Shown: one piece after another, positions 1 to 6,874 of the stretch
Layout: each line of letters opens with the position of its first letter
How positions within the stretch are numbered: the stretch's first letter is position 1
IMG/VR virus record: IMGVR_UViG_3300043395_001343
Coordinates: 1 to 41,199 of that record
DNA length: 41,199 nt
Direction: 5' to 3' (one strand)
DNA from: a virus
The notes under the pieces: generated by a model
What the model was told of the DNA's origin: nothing
What the model saw: the letters and a program-made list of their open reading frames with translations, nothing else
Databases searched by the model: none
Program-made: the position numbers and the translations under genes

Positions 1-2
1 CT

Positions 3-437
3 GTCTCTGAGCGTGATGCCCAGATTGTTGACCTGAAAGCACAACTCGCGTCCGTGACCGAGAACGTGGCTCAGGAACGGTTGAAGGCCGCTGCTACACA
101 GCAGCTCAGCCAGGCCAGTGCGGTGAATCCTACGCAGCTGTTCCAGCTGTTATCGCCGCAGCTTCGTGTTGATGACGAAGGCAATCCAGTGGTGCTCAAC
201 GGGGGCGTCGAGCAACCACTGAATGACTACGTTGCCAACCTGAAGCAATCGCCTGATTGGCAGCACCATTTCGGACCATCTGCTGGTGGTCGCGGGATGG
301 GTGCATCGCCGACTTCAACTGTGGCGCCAGGGATGAACAACCCCTATCGCAGCGGCAACCTCACTGAGGCGCTGTTGCTTGAAGCGCAGAATCCTGAACT
401 TGCCAGGGCCTTAAAGGCTGAAGCGCAAAGAGGGTGA
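3..437 (+). CDS. Capsid scaffolding-like protein, C-terminal part (5' truncated)
   Basis: The reading frame is open from the left edge of the window, so the gene is cut and the GTG at 54 is probably internal. About 144 residues are visible. The first part is charged and heptad-like (ERDAQIVDLKAQLA), followed by a Gly/Pro-rich linker and a short C-terminal helix (LTEALLLEAQNPELARALKAE). This layout, directly upstream of the coat protein, fits a scaffold that guides procapsid assembly and leaves before packaging. Function is inferred from position and composition; no catalytic motif is visible. The missing 5' part probably lies beyond the right end of the window if the genome is circularly permuted. 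Confidence 0.6.
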   Translation, partial: VSERDAQIVDLKAQLASVTENVAQERLKAAATQQLSQASAVNPTQLFQLLSPQLRVDDEGNPVVLNGGVEQPLNDYVANLKQSPDWQHHFGPSAGGRGMGASPTSTVAPGMNNPYRSGNLTEALLLEAQNPELARALKAEAQRG

Positions 438-465
438 TCCACGGTAAGCCCTACTAAAGAAAACA

Positions 466-1554
466 ATGGCTGCACCTTTTCAGAACTACACAGGTGGCTC
501 GTTTTTGAGCGACATTGTGACGAGGCCGGAGTTTTTGTCCTATGTGGCAGAAGCTATTTATGAACAGTCCGCAATGCTGCGCTCCGGCGCTGTCGTGCGT
601 GATGCCAGCCTTGACGCCCGCGCTGGTGGTGTGAAGGTTGAAGTGCCCACCTGGAAGCCGATCGCTCCGACCGAAGAGCGCATCGAGTCCAATGCCACAT
701 GGGGCACCAGCGGCAAAGGTTACCTGACTCCTCAGAAGATCACCGCCGGCAAGCAAACCGCTCCGATCCTGCATCGTGGCTTTAGCTACGCCGTAGATGA
801 CCTGAGCCGCCTTGGCTCTGGCGCTGATCCGATGGCTGCCATTCGCGGCTATCTGGCTGATGCCATCAACAAGCTGAAGATGGCCACCGTGCTGTCTCAA
901 CTTGACGGTCTGTTTGCCACTGCTTACAAGGCACTTGAGACCGATGTTTCGGCTGACGTTGCTCCTACCGCTCTGACTGCAGCTAACTACCTGTCGGCTG
1001 CTTCTGCAATCGCTGCTAAGTCGAAGCTCGGTGAGCGTGCTGATCGCCTCTCGGTGATCGTCATGCACTCCTCCTGCTACTTCTACCTGCAGCAGGTGGG
1101 GATGCTCACCTTCAGCTCCAGCTCCCTGAGCGGCGGCCAAGGCATCCAATGGGGTGGCGGCGGCGTTGGTATCACCAACGATCAGATCGCTTACTTCGCT
1201 GGGATGCGCGTCATCGTTGATGACAACATCAAAGGCGTGAACGGCGCTGGCGGTACTGCAGGCAATGCCCTGAAGTATCCAGTGTATATGCTCGCGCAGG
1301 GCGCGATCGCCGAGGGAGTTCAGCAGGAACTTCGGATCGAGGCAGATAGAAACATCCTCTCTAAGCAGGATGTGATCTCCGTGGATTATCACTACGGCTA
1401 TCACGCCTTCGGTTCCAACTACACCGGCGCTGATAATCCTGCGAACAGTGTCCTGGCGGCTGCTGGTTCCTGGGCCAACATCTACACGGACGTGCGCAAC
1501 TTCGACATCGTGCGGCTGTATTGTAATTCTCCCTTTGGGGCAACAACCCCTTGA
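466..1554 (+). CDS. Major capsid (coat) protein
   Basis: This 362-residue protein has the size and position of an HK97-fold coat protein, just after the scaffold-like gene and before head-tail genes. The N-terminal part has a flexible arm and an extended loop region (residues about 50-110). The C-terminal part carries a conserved-looking segment QDVISVDYHYGYHAFGSNY, similar to a group of siphovirus coat proteins I recognise by pattern. It would form the icosahedral shell. The start ATG at 466 follows the upstream stop by 28 nt without a strong ribosome binding site. A rho-independent terminator follows at 1580-1605. The fold assignment is inference; identity as coat protein is fairly secure from context. 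Confidence 0.85.
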   Translation: MAAPFQNYTGGSFLSDIVTRPEFLSYVAEAIYEQSAMLRSGAVVRDASLDARAGGVKVEVPTWKPIAPTEERIESNATWGTSGKGYLTPQKITAGKQTAPILHRGFSYAVDDLSRLGSGADPMAAIRGYLADAINKLKMATVLSQLDGLFATAYKALETDVSADVAPTALTAANYLSAASAIAAKSKLGERADRLSVIVMHSSCYFYLQQVGMLTFSSSSLSGGQGIQWGGGGVGITNDQIAYFAGMRVIVDDNIKGVNGAGGTAGNALKYPVYMLAQGAIAEGVQQELRIEADRNILSKQDVISVDYHYGYHAFGSNYTGADNPANSVLAAAGSWANIYTDVRNFDIVRLYCNSPFGATTP

Positions 1555-1579
1555 GACGGGGAGTTCTACATTTTATACT

Positions 1580-1605
1580 GGAGGGGTTCACGCCCCTCCT
1601 TTTTT
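1580..1605 (+). terminator. Rho-independent terminator after the coat gene
   Basis: A 7-bp GC-rich stem (1580-1586 with 1593-1599, loop TTCACG) is followed by six T residues. The T run ends exactly at the base before the ATG of the next gene. The left arm can also pair with AACCCCT at 1545-1551 near the coat stop codon, giving an alternative stem that would break the terminator. Confidence 0.85.
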
Positions 1606-2136
1606 ATGGCTGCATGGAAAACGGTCGCTTGCGATAGTGCATACGAGGTAAGCGATGAGGGCTTTGTCCGCAGCGTGGACAGGGTTATTGAGCGTAGAGG
1701 AAAGCCGGCAAGGCTCAAAGGCAAAGAGCTGAAGCTGCTGGCTCATTCGCAAGGCTATTGGAGCGTTTGCCTAAGCAACCAAAAGCGCCATCTCGTTCAT
1801 TCACTGGTAATGGAGGCTTTTGTAGGGCCACGCAAAAAAGGAATGGACATAAACCACAAAAACGGCGACAAGAAAGACAATCGCCTAGAAAACCTTGAAT
1901 ACTGCTCACGCAGCCAAAATATGGCTCACGCTGTCCGAACTGGGTTGATGCCGCCTCCCCCTAACAAGAGAGGCGCAAGCCAGCACCTAGCGCGATTGAA
2001 TGAAGCTGATGTTCGCGGCATTCGCCAATGGCACAAAGAGGGGGGAGGCGTTGCTCAGATGGCTCGATTCTTTGATGTAGGCGAAAGCACCGTCAGGAAC
2101 ATCATTAAGCGAAACAGCTGGGCTTGGCTTGACTAG
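1606..2136 (+). CDS. HNH homing endonuclease (NUMOD4-HNH type)
   Basis: The 176-residue protein starts with a NUMOD4-like segment (WKTV...YEVSDEGFVRS, residues 4-23). It continues with an HNH core (VHSLVMEAFVGP and DINHKNGDKKDNRLENLEY, roughly residues 64-102) and ends in a helix-turn-helix DNA-binding part (residues about 128-172, ending NIIKRNSWAWL). Such proteins cut a specific DNA site and copy their own gene into it. It sits between the coat gene and fibre-type genes, flanked by terminators on both sides, and its ATG directly abuts the T run of the upstream terminator with no visible ribosome binding site. It is a mobile insertion rather than a structural gene. Confidence 0.9.
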   Translation: MAAWKTVACDSAYEVSDEGFVRSVDRVIERRGKPARLKGKELKLLAHSQGYWSVCLSNQKRHLVHSLVMEAFVGPRKKGMDINHKNGDKKDNRLENLEYCSRSQNMAHAVRTGLMPPPPNKRGASQHLARLNEADVRGIRQWHKEGGGVAQMARFFDVGESTVRNIIKRNSWAWLD

Positions 2137-2160
2137 GGGGCCGTTTGGCCCCCTTTTTTT
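2136..2160 (+). terminator. Rho-independent terminator after the HNH gene
   Basis: A perfect 7-bp stem GGGGGCC/GGCCCCC with loop GTTT (2136-2153) is followed by seven T residues (2154-2160). It overlaps the last base of the HNH stop codon and also faces the end of the small minus-strand gene. Confidence 0.92.
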
Positions 2161-2164
2161 GTGC

Positions 2165-2302
2165 CTAGAGCAGGCCGCAGAGCTTGGCGACGATCATCTG
2201 GTCGTGGGTCAGCTCAGCCTTGGCGGGTTCTTTTGCCTTTGGCGCTGGCTTTGATTCCTCGACTGCAACCTCTTTGTCTGCTGCTGTCTTTTTCGTGGCC
2301 AT
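2165..2302 (-). CDS. Small Lys/Ala/Glu-rich protein (45 aa)
   Basis: A minus-strand frame runs from ATG at 2302 to TAG at 2165. It encodes 45 residues beginning MATKKTAADKEVAVEE, then a Pro/Lys/Ala stretch, and ends in a short helix (AELTHDQMIVAKLCGLL). The composition is coherent: charged disordered linker plus hydrophobic C-terminal helix. It lies between the HNH gene and fibre genes, opposite to the surrounding morphogenesis genes, and its 3' end abuts the plus-strand terminator. No function can be assigned. It could be a minor virion or regulatory peptide, or a chance frame. Confidence 0.5.
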   Translation of the reverse strand: MATKKTAADKEVAVEESKPAPKAKEPAKAELTHDQMIVAKLCGLL

Positions 2303-2364
2303 TGTGATCTTGTGAAAGGCTTTCCAAGTCTGTCTAGCGACCACTTCTACACTTCGCCTATCTC

Positions 2365-2377
2365 GGGACTAGGCCAG
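2365..2377 (+). promoter_or_regulatory. GGGAANCTAGG box, short variant
   Basis: GGGACTAGGCCAG is a shortened copy of the recurrent box, just before the small gene that starts at 2377 or 2380. Confidence 0.4.
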
Positions 2378-2379
2378 TG

Positions 2380-2541
2380 GTGGGGATCACTCGGTTGTAT
2401 ATCGAGCCGCGTGAGAGCATCCCTGCGAGCAACCGCCCACCGATCACGACGCCGATCATCGACTGCGATCCGTCAGAGGCGACAGAGATCAGGCGGCGTC
2501 TGCAGTCTCGTGGGTATTCAGTGTTGAGGGTCGACCTCTGA
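2380..2541 (+). CDS. Small hypothetical protein (53 aa)
   Basis: The frame from GTG 2380 (or the preceding GTG 2377) to TGA 2541 encodes about 53 residues, starting GITRLYIEPRESIPASNRPP and ending in an amphipathic EATEIRRRLQSRGYSVLRVDL-like tail. The tail resembles the end of a small alpha/beta unit. No ATG is available and no strong ribosome binding site is seen. The gene is sandwiched between a short box variant at 2365 and a full box at 2544, which supports it being a real transcription unit. Function unknown; probably a minor virion protein by position. Confidence 0.5.
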   Translation: MGITRLYIEPRESIPASNRPPITTPIIDCDPSEATEIRRRLQSRGYSVLRVDL

Positions 2542-2543
2542 CC

Positions 2544-2558
2544 GGGAAGCTAGGCCAG
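2544..2558 (+). promoter_or_regulatory. GGGAANCTAGG box
   Basis: Consensus copy GGGAAGCTAGGCCAG, 13 nt upstream of the GTG start at 2572 and 2 nt after the upstream stop codon. Confidence 0.6.
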
Positions 2559-2571
2559 TAGGAGAGAAGCG

Positions 2572-2853
2572 GTGCCAGTCCCGTCACCACGTACCCCGAT
2601 CCTCCCGGCGAGGGGCAATAAGTCTGATCTGCTGTCAAATATCGGCAGCCTGCAAGAGGGCGAGATCTGCTACGCCCAGGACGAAGACGCCCTGTATGTG
2701 AAGGAAGGTGGGGTTCTGGTGCGGACCACTGCTGTCCCTGTGACTTGGCAGACGATCCCAGGGCGCCCATCCGGCACGCAACTGCTTGATCTGATGCAGT
2801 GGAACGGGACTGACTGGGTGGCTGATCGTCGCCTAGATGGGGGCAATTTCTAG
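2572..2853 (+). CDS. Short fibre-type virion protein with tropism-determinant-like domain
   Basis: This 93-residue protein uses a GTG start preceded by GGAGAG. Residues about 20-50 (LLSNIGSLQEGEICYAQDEDALYVKEGG in outline) resemble the N-terminal domain of major tropism determinant and fibre proteins, where a GE-x-Y-x-D-x-x-LYvG pattern is typical. The C-terminus reads WNGTDWVADRRLDGGNF. The closing DGGNF recurs in the proteins at 18014 and, as DCGTF, at 2891. It is likely a short tail or head appendage or a fibre attachment piece. Role is inferred from the domain pattern and the adjacent larger fibre gene. Confidence 0.6.
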   Translation: MPVPSPRTPILPARGNKSDLLSNIGSLQEGEICYAQDEDALYVKEGGVLVRTTAVPVTWQTIPGRPSGTQLLDLMQWNGTDWVADRRLDGGNF

Positions 2854-2862
2854 CCCTCAATC

Positions 2863-2877
2863 GGGAAGCTAGGTCAG
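2863..2877 (+). promoter_or_regulatory. GGGAANCTAGG box with hairpin
   Basis: GGGAAGCTAGGTCAG lies 13 nt before the ATG at 2891. Its CTAGGTC (2869-2875) pairs perfectly with GACCTAG (2881-2887) around a 5-nt loop. Confidence 0.6.
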
Positions 2878-2890
2878 CGAGACCTAGACC

Positions 2891-4087
2891 ATGCCTGCCA
2901 CTATCAGAATTAAGCGTCGTGCTGCTGGTGGTGCTGCGGGCGCGCCGGCAACCCTTGCTGCAGCTGAGCTTGCTTTTAACGAGCAGGACAACACGCTGTA
3001 TTACGGCAAGGGTGATAACGGCAGCGGTGTGGCGACAAGTGTTGTTGCCATTGGCGGTTCGGGAACGTTCCCGAGCACTGGCACGGGCAACACATGGTCT
3101 GGCACAAATAATTTCACCGGCAACGTTTCACTCGGCGGCACCACAGCGGTCACCGGCACGATCAACTTTGCCGGCGCCACGATCCAGAACTTCCCTCTGG
3201 ACAGCCTGACCGATGTGAATCTCGGCAAGACCATCGCCCTGGCGACTGGTCACATGATTGCCTGGGACGGCACCGACTGGGTGAATGTCCCCGCCCCGAG
3301 CGGTGGTGGTGGCGGCACGCTGACCTCTGTGGTGGCCGCGGCCAACAGTGGTGTCAGCGCCACGGAGCTGTCGGGTGTCGTCACGATCGCCGGCATTGAC
3401 GCAACAACGGCGGCTAAGGGTGTTGTCCGCCTTGCCGATGCGACGGCCGTGACGGCTGGCACCGCTGGGCTTGTTGTCGATGCTGCTCAGCTAAAGGCCG
3501 CGGCCTACACGCTGCCCACTGCATCTGCCACCGTCTTGGGTGGCGTGAAGGTTGGCACCAACCTGGCGATTGATGGCACAGGCGTTCTTAGCGCCACGGT
3601 GCCTGGCGCATTGGTGTTTAAGGGCGCAGTCCTGCCCACTGCCGCGGCACCCACAGGTGCGGCTAAAGGCGACACCTATGCGATGAGTGCTGCGGGCACG
3701 CTCGACGCGAGCTGGGGTCTAGGCGCCAAGGCCGTCGATGCCAGCGACCTGATGATGTACACCGGCACGGCCTGGGATCACGTCGGCAACAACCACGCGA
3801 CGGTGGTGGACATCACCGCGACGCTGCCGATCTCGGTCGACAAGACCAACCCCGCTCAACCGGGTCTGAGCATTGCCGATGCAACCGCCGCGGCAAAGGG
3901 TGTTGTTCAGCTAGCGGATGCCACCGCGATCACCGGCGGCACTGCAAGTCGGGTTGTTGATGCAGCGCAGCTGAAGGTGGTGAACGACCGCCTGCCTGTC
4001 GGCACTGTCGCCGATCAGATGCTCAAGTGGGACGCCACTAATACCAAGTGGGTGGTGACAGCTGTGATTGATTGCGGCACCTTCTGA
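2891..4087 (+). CDS. Fibre-like structural protein with tropism-determinant-type N-terminus
   Basis: The 398-residue protein opens with a domain (residues about 1-45: IRIKRRAAGG...AELAFNEQDNTLYYGKG) that matches the N-terminal domain of phage tropism determinant and fibre proteins. The remainder is a long Gly/Ala/Thr/Val-rich beta-repeat shaft. It contains two clear copies of the unit T-x-AAKGVVxLADATAxTxGTAxxVVDAAQLK (residues about 174-205 and 330-365). The C-terminus carries KWDATNTKWVVTAVIDCGTF. This is typical of trimeric tail or head fibres that display receptor-binding tips. Its position close to the coat gene could mean a capsid-borne fibre rather than a tail fibre. Confidence 0.7.
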   Translation: MPATIRIKRRAAGGAAGAPATLAAAELAFNEQDNTLYYGKGDNGSGVATSVVAIGGSGTFPSTGTGNTWSGTNNFTGNVSLGGTTAVTGTINFAGATIQNFPLDSLTDVNLGKTIALATGHMIAWDGTDWVNVPAPSGGGGGTLTSVVAAANSGVSATELSGVVTIAGIDATTAAKGVVRLADATAVTAGTAGLVVDAAQLKAAAYTLPTASATVLGGVKVGTNLAIDGTGVLSATVPGALVFKGAVLPTAAAPTGAAKGDTYAMSAAGTLDASWGLGAKAVDASDLMMYTGTAWDHVGNNHATVVDITATLPISVDKTNPAQPGLSIADATAAAKGVVQLADATAITGGTASRVVDAAQLKVVNDRLPVGTVADQMLKWDATNTKWVVTAVIDCGTF

Positions 4088-4096
4088 GGAGGTTGT

Positions 4097-4276
4097 ATGG
4101 CGAACGCACCGGGTCTTGGCCCCAAGCTTGATCCTTCTCAGGAGTTCGCCTTAGAGGTCACAACACGGCTGGCATTGCATGGCTCTCGTGATGAACTCGC
4201 GAGGGTTATGCGCCAACTGCATCACGACAACATGCTGTTGCGGCAGGCGATCATGGAGTTCTTTGATGCGGATTAA
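4097..4276 (+). CDS. Small hypothetical protein (59 aa) in the head-tail operon
   Basis: ATG at 4097 follows a strong ribosome binding site (GAGGAGG, 8 nt upstream). The frame ends at TAA 4276 and overlaps the next gene by 11 nt. The product is a soluble, mostly helical 59-residue protein (MANAPGLGPKLDPSQEFALE...LHHDNMLLRQAIMEFFDAD). Tight overlap with the connector gene places it in the head-completion operon. Function not recognised. Confidence 0.7.
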   Translation: MANAPGLGPKLDPSQEFALEVTTRLALHGSRDELARVMRQLHHDNMLLRQAIMEFFDAD

Positions 4277-4682
4277 GGCTGAGCTGAAGCTGACGAACTG
4301 GAACGGGCCACGTCTCGCGCAGCGTGCCCGTTTTGTTTTTGGGGACTACTGCACGCAGCTGTTCCCCAAGTTTCAGGACAGCATTGTCCAGCAGCGTTAT
4401 GACTGGCCGCAGATCACGATCAGGAAAAACGGTCAGGTTGTTACCAGCCCGAGGAACATCGTCGACAGTGGGGCGTTCAAGCTGTCGCAGGAGCGCACAA
4501 TGCTCAACGCGACGACATGCCTGTTCACCTGGAACGTGCCGTATAGCAGCCTGATCCTGACTGGATATACGACCAAGGCGGGGAACATCATGCCCCCACG
4601 AGACTGGATCACCCCAGTGCTGCGTGATGAGTTCCCGATGGCGCGGTTCTTTGAAAATGAGTGGAAACGGCTGGGGTACTGA
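4266..4682 (+). CDS. Tail-completion / head-tail joining protein (HK97 gp10-like)
   Basis: The start ATG at 4266 overlaps the previous gene by 11 nt and gives 138 residues, a better start than upstream codons lying inside that gene. The segment RNIVDSGAFKLSQERT, followed by FTWNVPYSSLILTGYTTKAG and MPPRDWITPVL, recalls the gp10-type tail-component family, in which a D(S/T)G..L start, a Y..y...G strand and a PPRpf motif are usual. It ends at TGA 4682, overlapping the ATG of the MuF gene by one base. It likely forms part of the head-tail interface. Family match is by eye. Confidence 0.6.
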   Translation: MRIKAELKLTNWNGPRLAQRARFVFGDYCTQLFPKFQDSIVQQRYDWPQITIRKNGQVVTSPRNIVDSGAFKLSQERTMLNATTCLFTWNVPYSSLILTGYTTKAGNIMPPRDWITPVLRDEFPMARFFENEWKRLGY

Positions 4683-5632
4683 TGACTGACCTTGAAGAGT
4701 TCCTAGCCCTTGCGATCCGTCAGCGCCGTCTGGAACAGAAGCTGACGAAGCACGCGCTCAAGCGACTGCGTGAAGCACTCGGCTGGGTGCGTGGCCAGAT
4801 CGAGTTTCACGGTCTCAATCAGATCGGTCCCAACCGTGCTGAGCGGCTCAAGATCCTGCGGCTTGAGGTCGAGGCTTACATGCGCGAGCAGTACGCCACC
4901 CCACTGATGCGCACGATGCAGGCCAGTGAGGTGATGAATGACTTCATCGATCAGCAGTTGAAGCTGGCCAGGCAAGTAGTGGTCAGCACTGGTGGCGTGA
5001 CGACAGGTTCATTGACTGCCGCGGCCGTGCTGCCTAAGGCGTTTGAGCAGGTGATCGTCAACGGTGTGCCGTGGGGTGAGTTGCTGTCAGACCGTTTGCC
5101 ACGGTCGGTGGCCGACAAGGTGAGCCGGATGCTCGGATTGTTCCCTGACGATGTGGGCAAGGTGTTTGCTGACGCGGTGATCAGGCCAACTGAACGCCAC
5201 GTCGAAGCGATCATCACCACCGGCGTGCAGGACACCGGCAGCATTGCCCAGCAGCTGCTGTGGCAGATCGAGACGAGCCCTGCATGGCAGGAAGACAACG
5301 AGCAGGTCTGGTCGGCAATGCTCGATAGCGCCGTCTGTGCAACCTGTATGGGGCTCGATGGGAAACGGTTCCCGATGGATTACGTGAAGGTCAGCCCGCA
5401 CCCGAACTGCCGTTGTGTGCTGCTGCCTGAGAGTTTCTTCACGCAGGACCGCCCGGCACGTGGCGATGGCGGCAACACCGTCGATATTCCAACGACGAAA
5501 AAGGGCGTTGAGGCCTGGCTGCGGCAGAACCCAGCTACAGCGTCCAAGATCCTCGGCAAGAAGCGAAGCGAGGCATTTGTTGCCGGAAAACTAAGCCTCG
5601 ATGCTGCTATCAAGGCAGCTGGGGGAACCTAG
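4682..5632 (+). CDS. Minor head protein, phage Mu gpF-like (MuF)
   Basis: The coupled ATG at 4682 gives 316 residues. The C-terminal half holds the MuF signature: WSAMLDSAVCATCMGLDGKRF (in outline) followed by SPHPNCRCVLLP, with the Cys pair and the HPNCRC box near residues 222-250. MuF proteins sit inside or at the portal of the capsid and are needed for morphogenesis or DNA injection. The N-terminal 200 residues are helical. The C-terminal tail (KKGVEAWLRQNPATASKILGK) resembles the small helical domain often appended to MuF proteins. The stop TAG is itself part of a GGGAANCTAGG box. Confidence 0.88.
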   Translation: MTDLEEFLALAIRQRRLEQKLTKHALKRLREALGWVRGQIEFHGLNQIGPNRAERLKILRLEVEAYMREQYATPLMRTMQASEVMNDFIDQQLKLARQVVVSTGGVTTGSLTAAAVLPKAFEQVIVNGVPWGELLSDRLPRSVADKVSRMLGLFPDDVGKVFADAVIRPTERHVEAIITTGVQDTGSIAQQLLWQIETSPAWQEDNEQVWSAMLDSAVCATCMGLDGKRFPMDYVKVSPHPNCRCVLLPESFFTQDRPARGDGGNTVDIPTTKKGVEAWLRQNPATASKILGKKRSEAFVAGKLSLDAAIKAAGGT

Positions 5633-5635
5633 GAG
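5623..5635 (+). promoter_or_regulatory. GGGAANCTAGG box overlapping a stop codon
   Basis: GGGAACCTAGGAG; the TAG inside it is the stop codon of the MuF gene, and the next ATG is 7 nt downstream. Confidence 0.55.
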
Positions 5636-5642
5636 AAAGGCA

Positions 5643-6230
5643 ATGTCGCTGGCAAAGCTTGCGGGATCGACTGTCGATAACAGCTATCTATCCGTAGCTG
5701 AAGCCGATTCAATCGCCGCCACGATGCTCGGGACCCTGAAGTGGAACGACCCGGCGACAACCACTGCAGACAAGGAAAAGGCCCTTGTTCAGGCCACGTT
5801 GCAGCTGGACACTCTGGGATGGGTAGGGACTAAAGCTGCGGCTTCGCAGCCGCTGGACTGGCCTCGCAAGGATGCCGTCTGTGGTGAGAAGTCCTACGGC
5901 GACACAGTGATCCCCCGTGAGATCGAGCTGTCGACGTTTGACCTGGCCGAGGGTCTGCTGAACAACCCTGCTCTGATCACTGGCATCGGTGGTGCAGCAG
6001 GTGGCGGCGGCAGCCCTGGTGAGCTGGTGCCTGGTGTGCCCAATGCAGACCTGAAGCGCCTGAAGCTGGACGTGATGGAACTGGAATGGCGTGATGCAGC
6101 GTCCAGCAGTGGGGTGACGATCAAGACCCCGCTTTCTGTGATGCCTCACCTGACCAGCATCCTGGGATGCCTGACCACCAGCGTGATCCCTGGCGGTCGT
6201 AGTTGGGAAGTGCCTGTTATCCGTGGGTAG
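5643..6230 (+). CDS. Head-tail connector / adaptor protein (DnaT-like phage family)
   Basis: ATG 5643 is preceded by GAGAAAGG and begins a 195-residue protein. The N-terminal segment (STVDNSYLSVAEAD...LQLDTLGWVGTKAAASQPLDWPR in outline, residues 8-79) follows the pattern of a family of phage head-completion adaptors labelled DnaT-like in domain databases: an SYLSVAEAD start, a repeated ATLQLD-type helix and a QPLDWPR end. Such adaptors sit under the portal and link the head to the tail. A Gly-rich linker (residues about 117-125) precedes a C-terminal part with no motif I recognise. Position between MuF and tail-tube genes agrees. Confidence 0.7.
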   Translation: MSLAKLAGSTVDNSYLSVAEADSIAATMLGTLKWNDPATTTADKEKALVQATLQLDTLGWVGTKAAASQPLDWPRKDAVCGEKSYGDTVIPREIELSTFDLAEGLLNNPALITGIGGAAGGGGSPGELVPGVPNADLKRLKLDVMELEWRDAASSSGVTIKTPLSVMPHLTSILGCLTTSVIPGGRSWEVPVIRG

Positions 6231-6248
6231 GGCTCATAACATGGCCCT

Positions 6249-6812
6249 ATGGGTTCGTATGAGCAGCCGTCGCTGAATCTTGAGGAGGCGAAGCAGAAGC
6301 CTCGGCGGCGGAGTTCATCACACCTTGCCAAGCCGTTAAGCAGAGAAGAGCAACGGCGTTTTGGTGAGATGTATGTCGAGCACCAGGGGCTGATCAGGCT
6401 CTTGGGCTCAAAGCTTTGCAGGAAGTATCCAGTCGTCGACAAGCTCGATGTCTATAGCTGCATCGACATTGGGTTCCTGAAGACCTGTCGTGCGTTTGAT
6501 CCCAGCCTTGGCTTCAAGTTCTCAACGCTGCTGACCAAGTTCTGCGAGGGCACGATCCTTCACTTCATCCGTGACCACAACTGGCATGTCAAAGCACCGC
6601 CGAAGGTGCGACAGCTGGGGCAGGCGGCACGAAAGCTGGCAGCAAAGGGGCATTCCATCGCTGAGGTGATTGAGCTGTTGGCGACCAGCAGGGAAGAGCT
6701 TCGGTTGGCCCTCGCCGCCACTGCTGGCATGTATCACGAGCAGAACGAGTGGGAGGGTCACTGCTGCTCAAGGCCAACTCCGATGGAACTGCTGGAGCGG
6801 GAAGAGGGCTAG
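6249..6812 (+). CDS. Sigma-70-like protein with regions 2-3 only (SigB/F/G-like)
   Basis: The 187-residue protein aligns by pattern with sigma-70 region 2 (residues about 38-110: EHQGLIRLLGSKL, then DIGFLKTCRAFDPSLGFKFS). It continues through region 2.4 into region 3 (IRDHNWHVKAPPKVRQLGQAARKL, residues 107-130). The IRD...KVP-R-KEL-like stretch is characteristic of the SigB/SigF/SigG subfamily rather than the housekeeping type. No region 4 helix-turn-helix is present; the C-terminus has HCCSRPTP. It could redirect host RNA polymerase to -10-like sequences only, or act as an anti-host factor. It sits unexpectedly inside the head-tail operon. Structural identity is well supported, activity is inference. 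Confidence 0.78.
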   Translation: MGSYEQPSLNLEEAKQKPRRRSSSHLAKPLSREEQRRFGEMYVEHQGLIRLLGSKLCRKYPVVDKLDVYSCIDIGFLKTCRAFDPSLGFKFSTLLTKFCEGTILHFIRDHNWHVKAPPKVRQLGQAARKLAAKGHSIAEVIELLATSREELRLALAATAGMYHEQNEWEGHCCSRPTPMELLEREEG

Positions 6813-6820
6813 CTTTGTGT

Positions 6821-6849
6821 GAGATGGCGGTGCGTCAACACCCCATCTC
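6821..6849 (+). other. Hairpin upstream of the homing-endonuclease-like gene
   Basis: GAGATG at 6821-6826 pairs with CATCTC at 6844-6849, and an inner GGTG/CACC stem closes the loop CGTCAA. No T run follows, so this is more likely an RNA structure or weak terminator than a strong one. Confidence 0.4.
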
Positions 6850-6874
6850 GTGACCAACCTGAGGAGACAGGCTG

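Noticed and set aside
454-1404. 316-residue minus-strand frame opposite the coat gene
   Set aside because: It mirrors the codon pattern of the coat gene, has no ribosome binding site or motif and its product is His/Ser-rich without a domain; a shadow frame.
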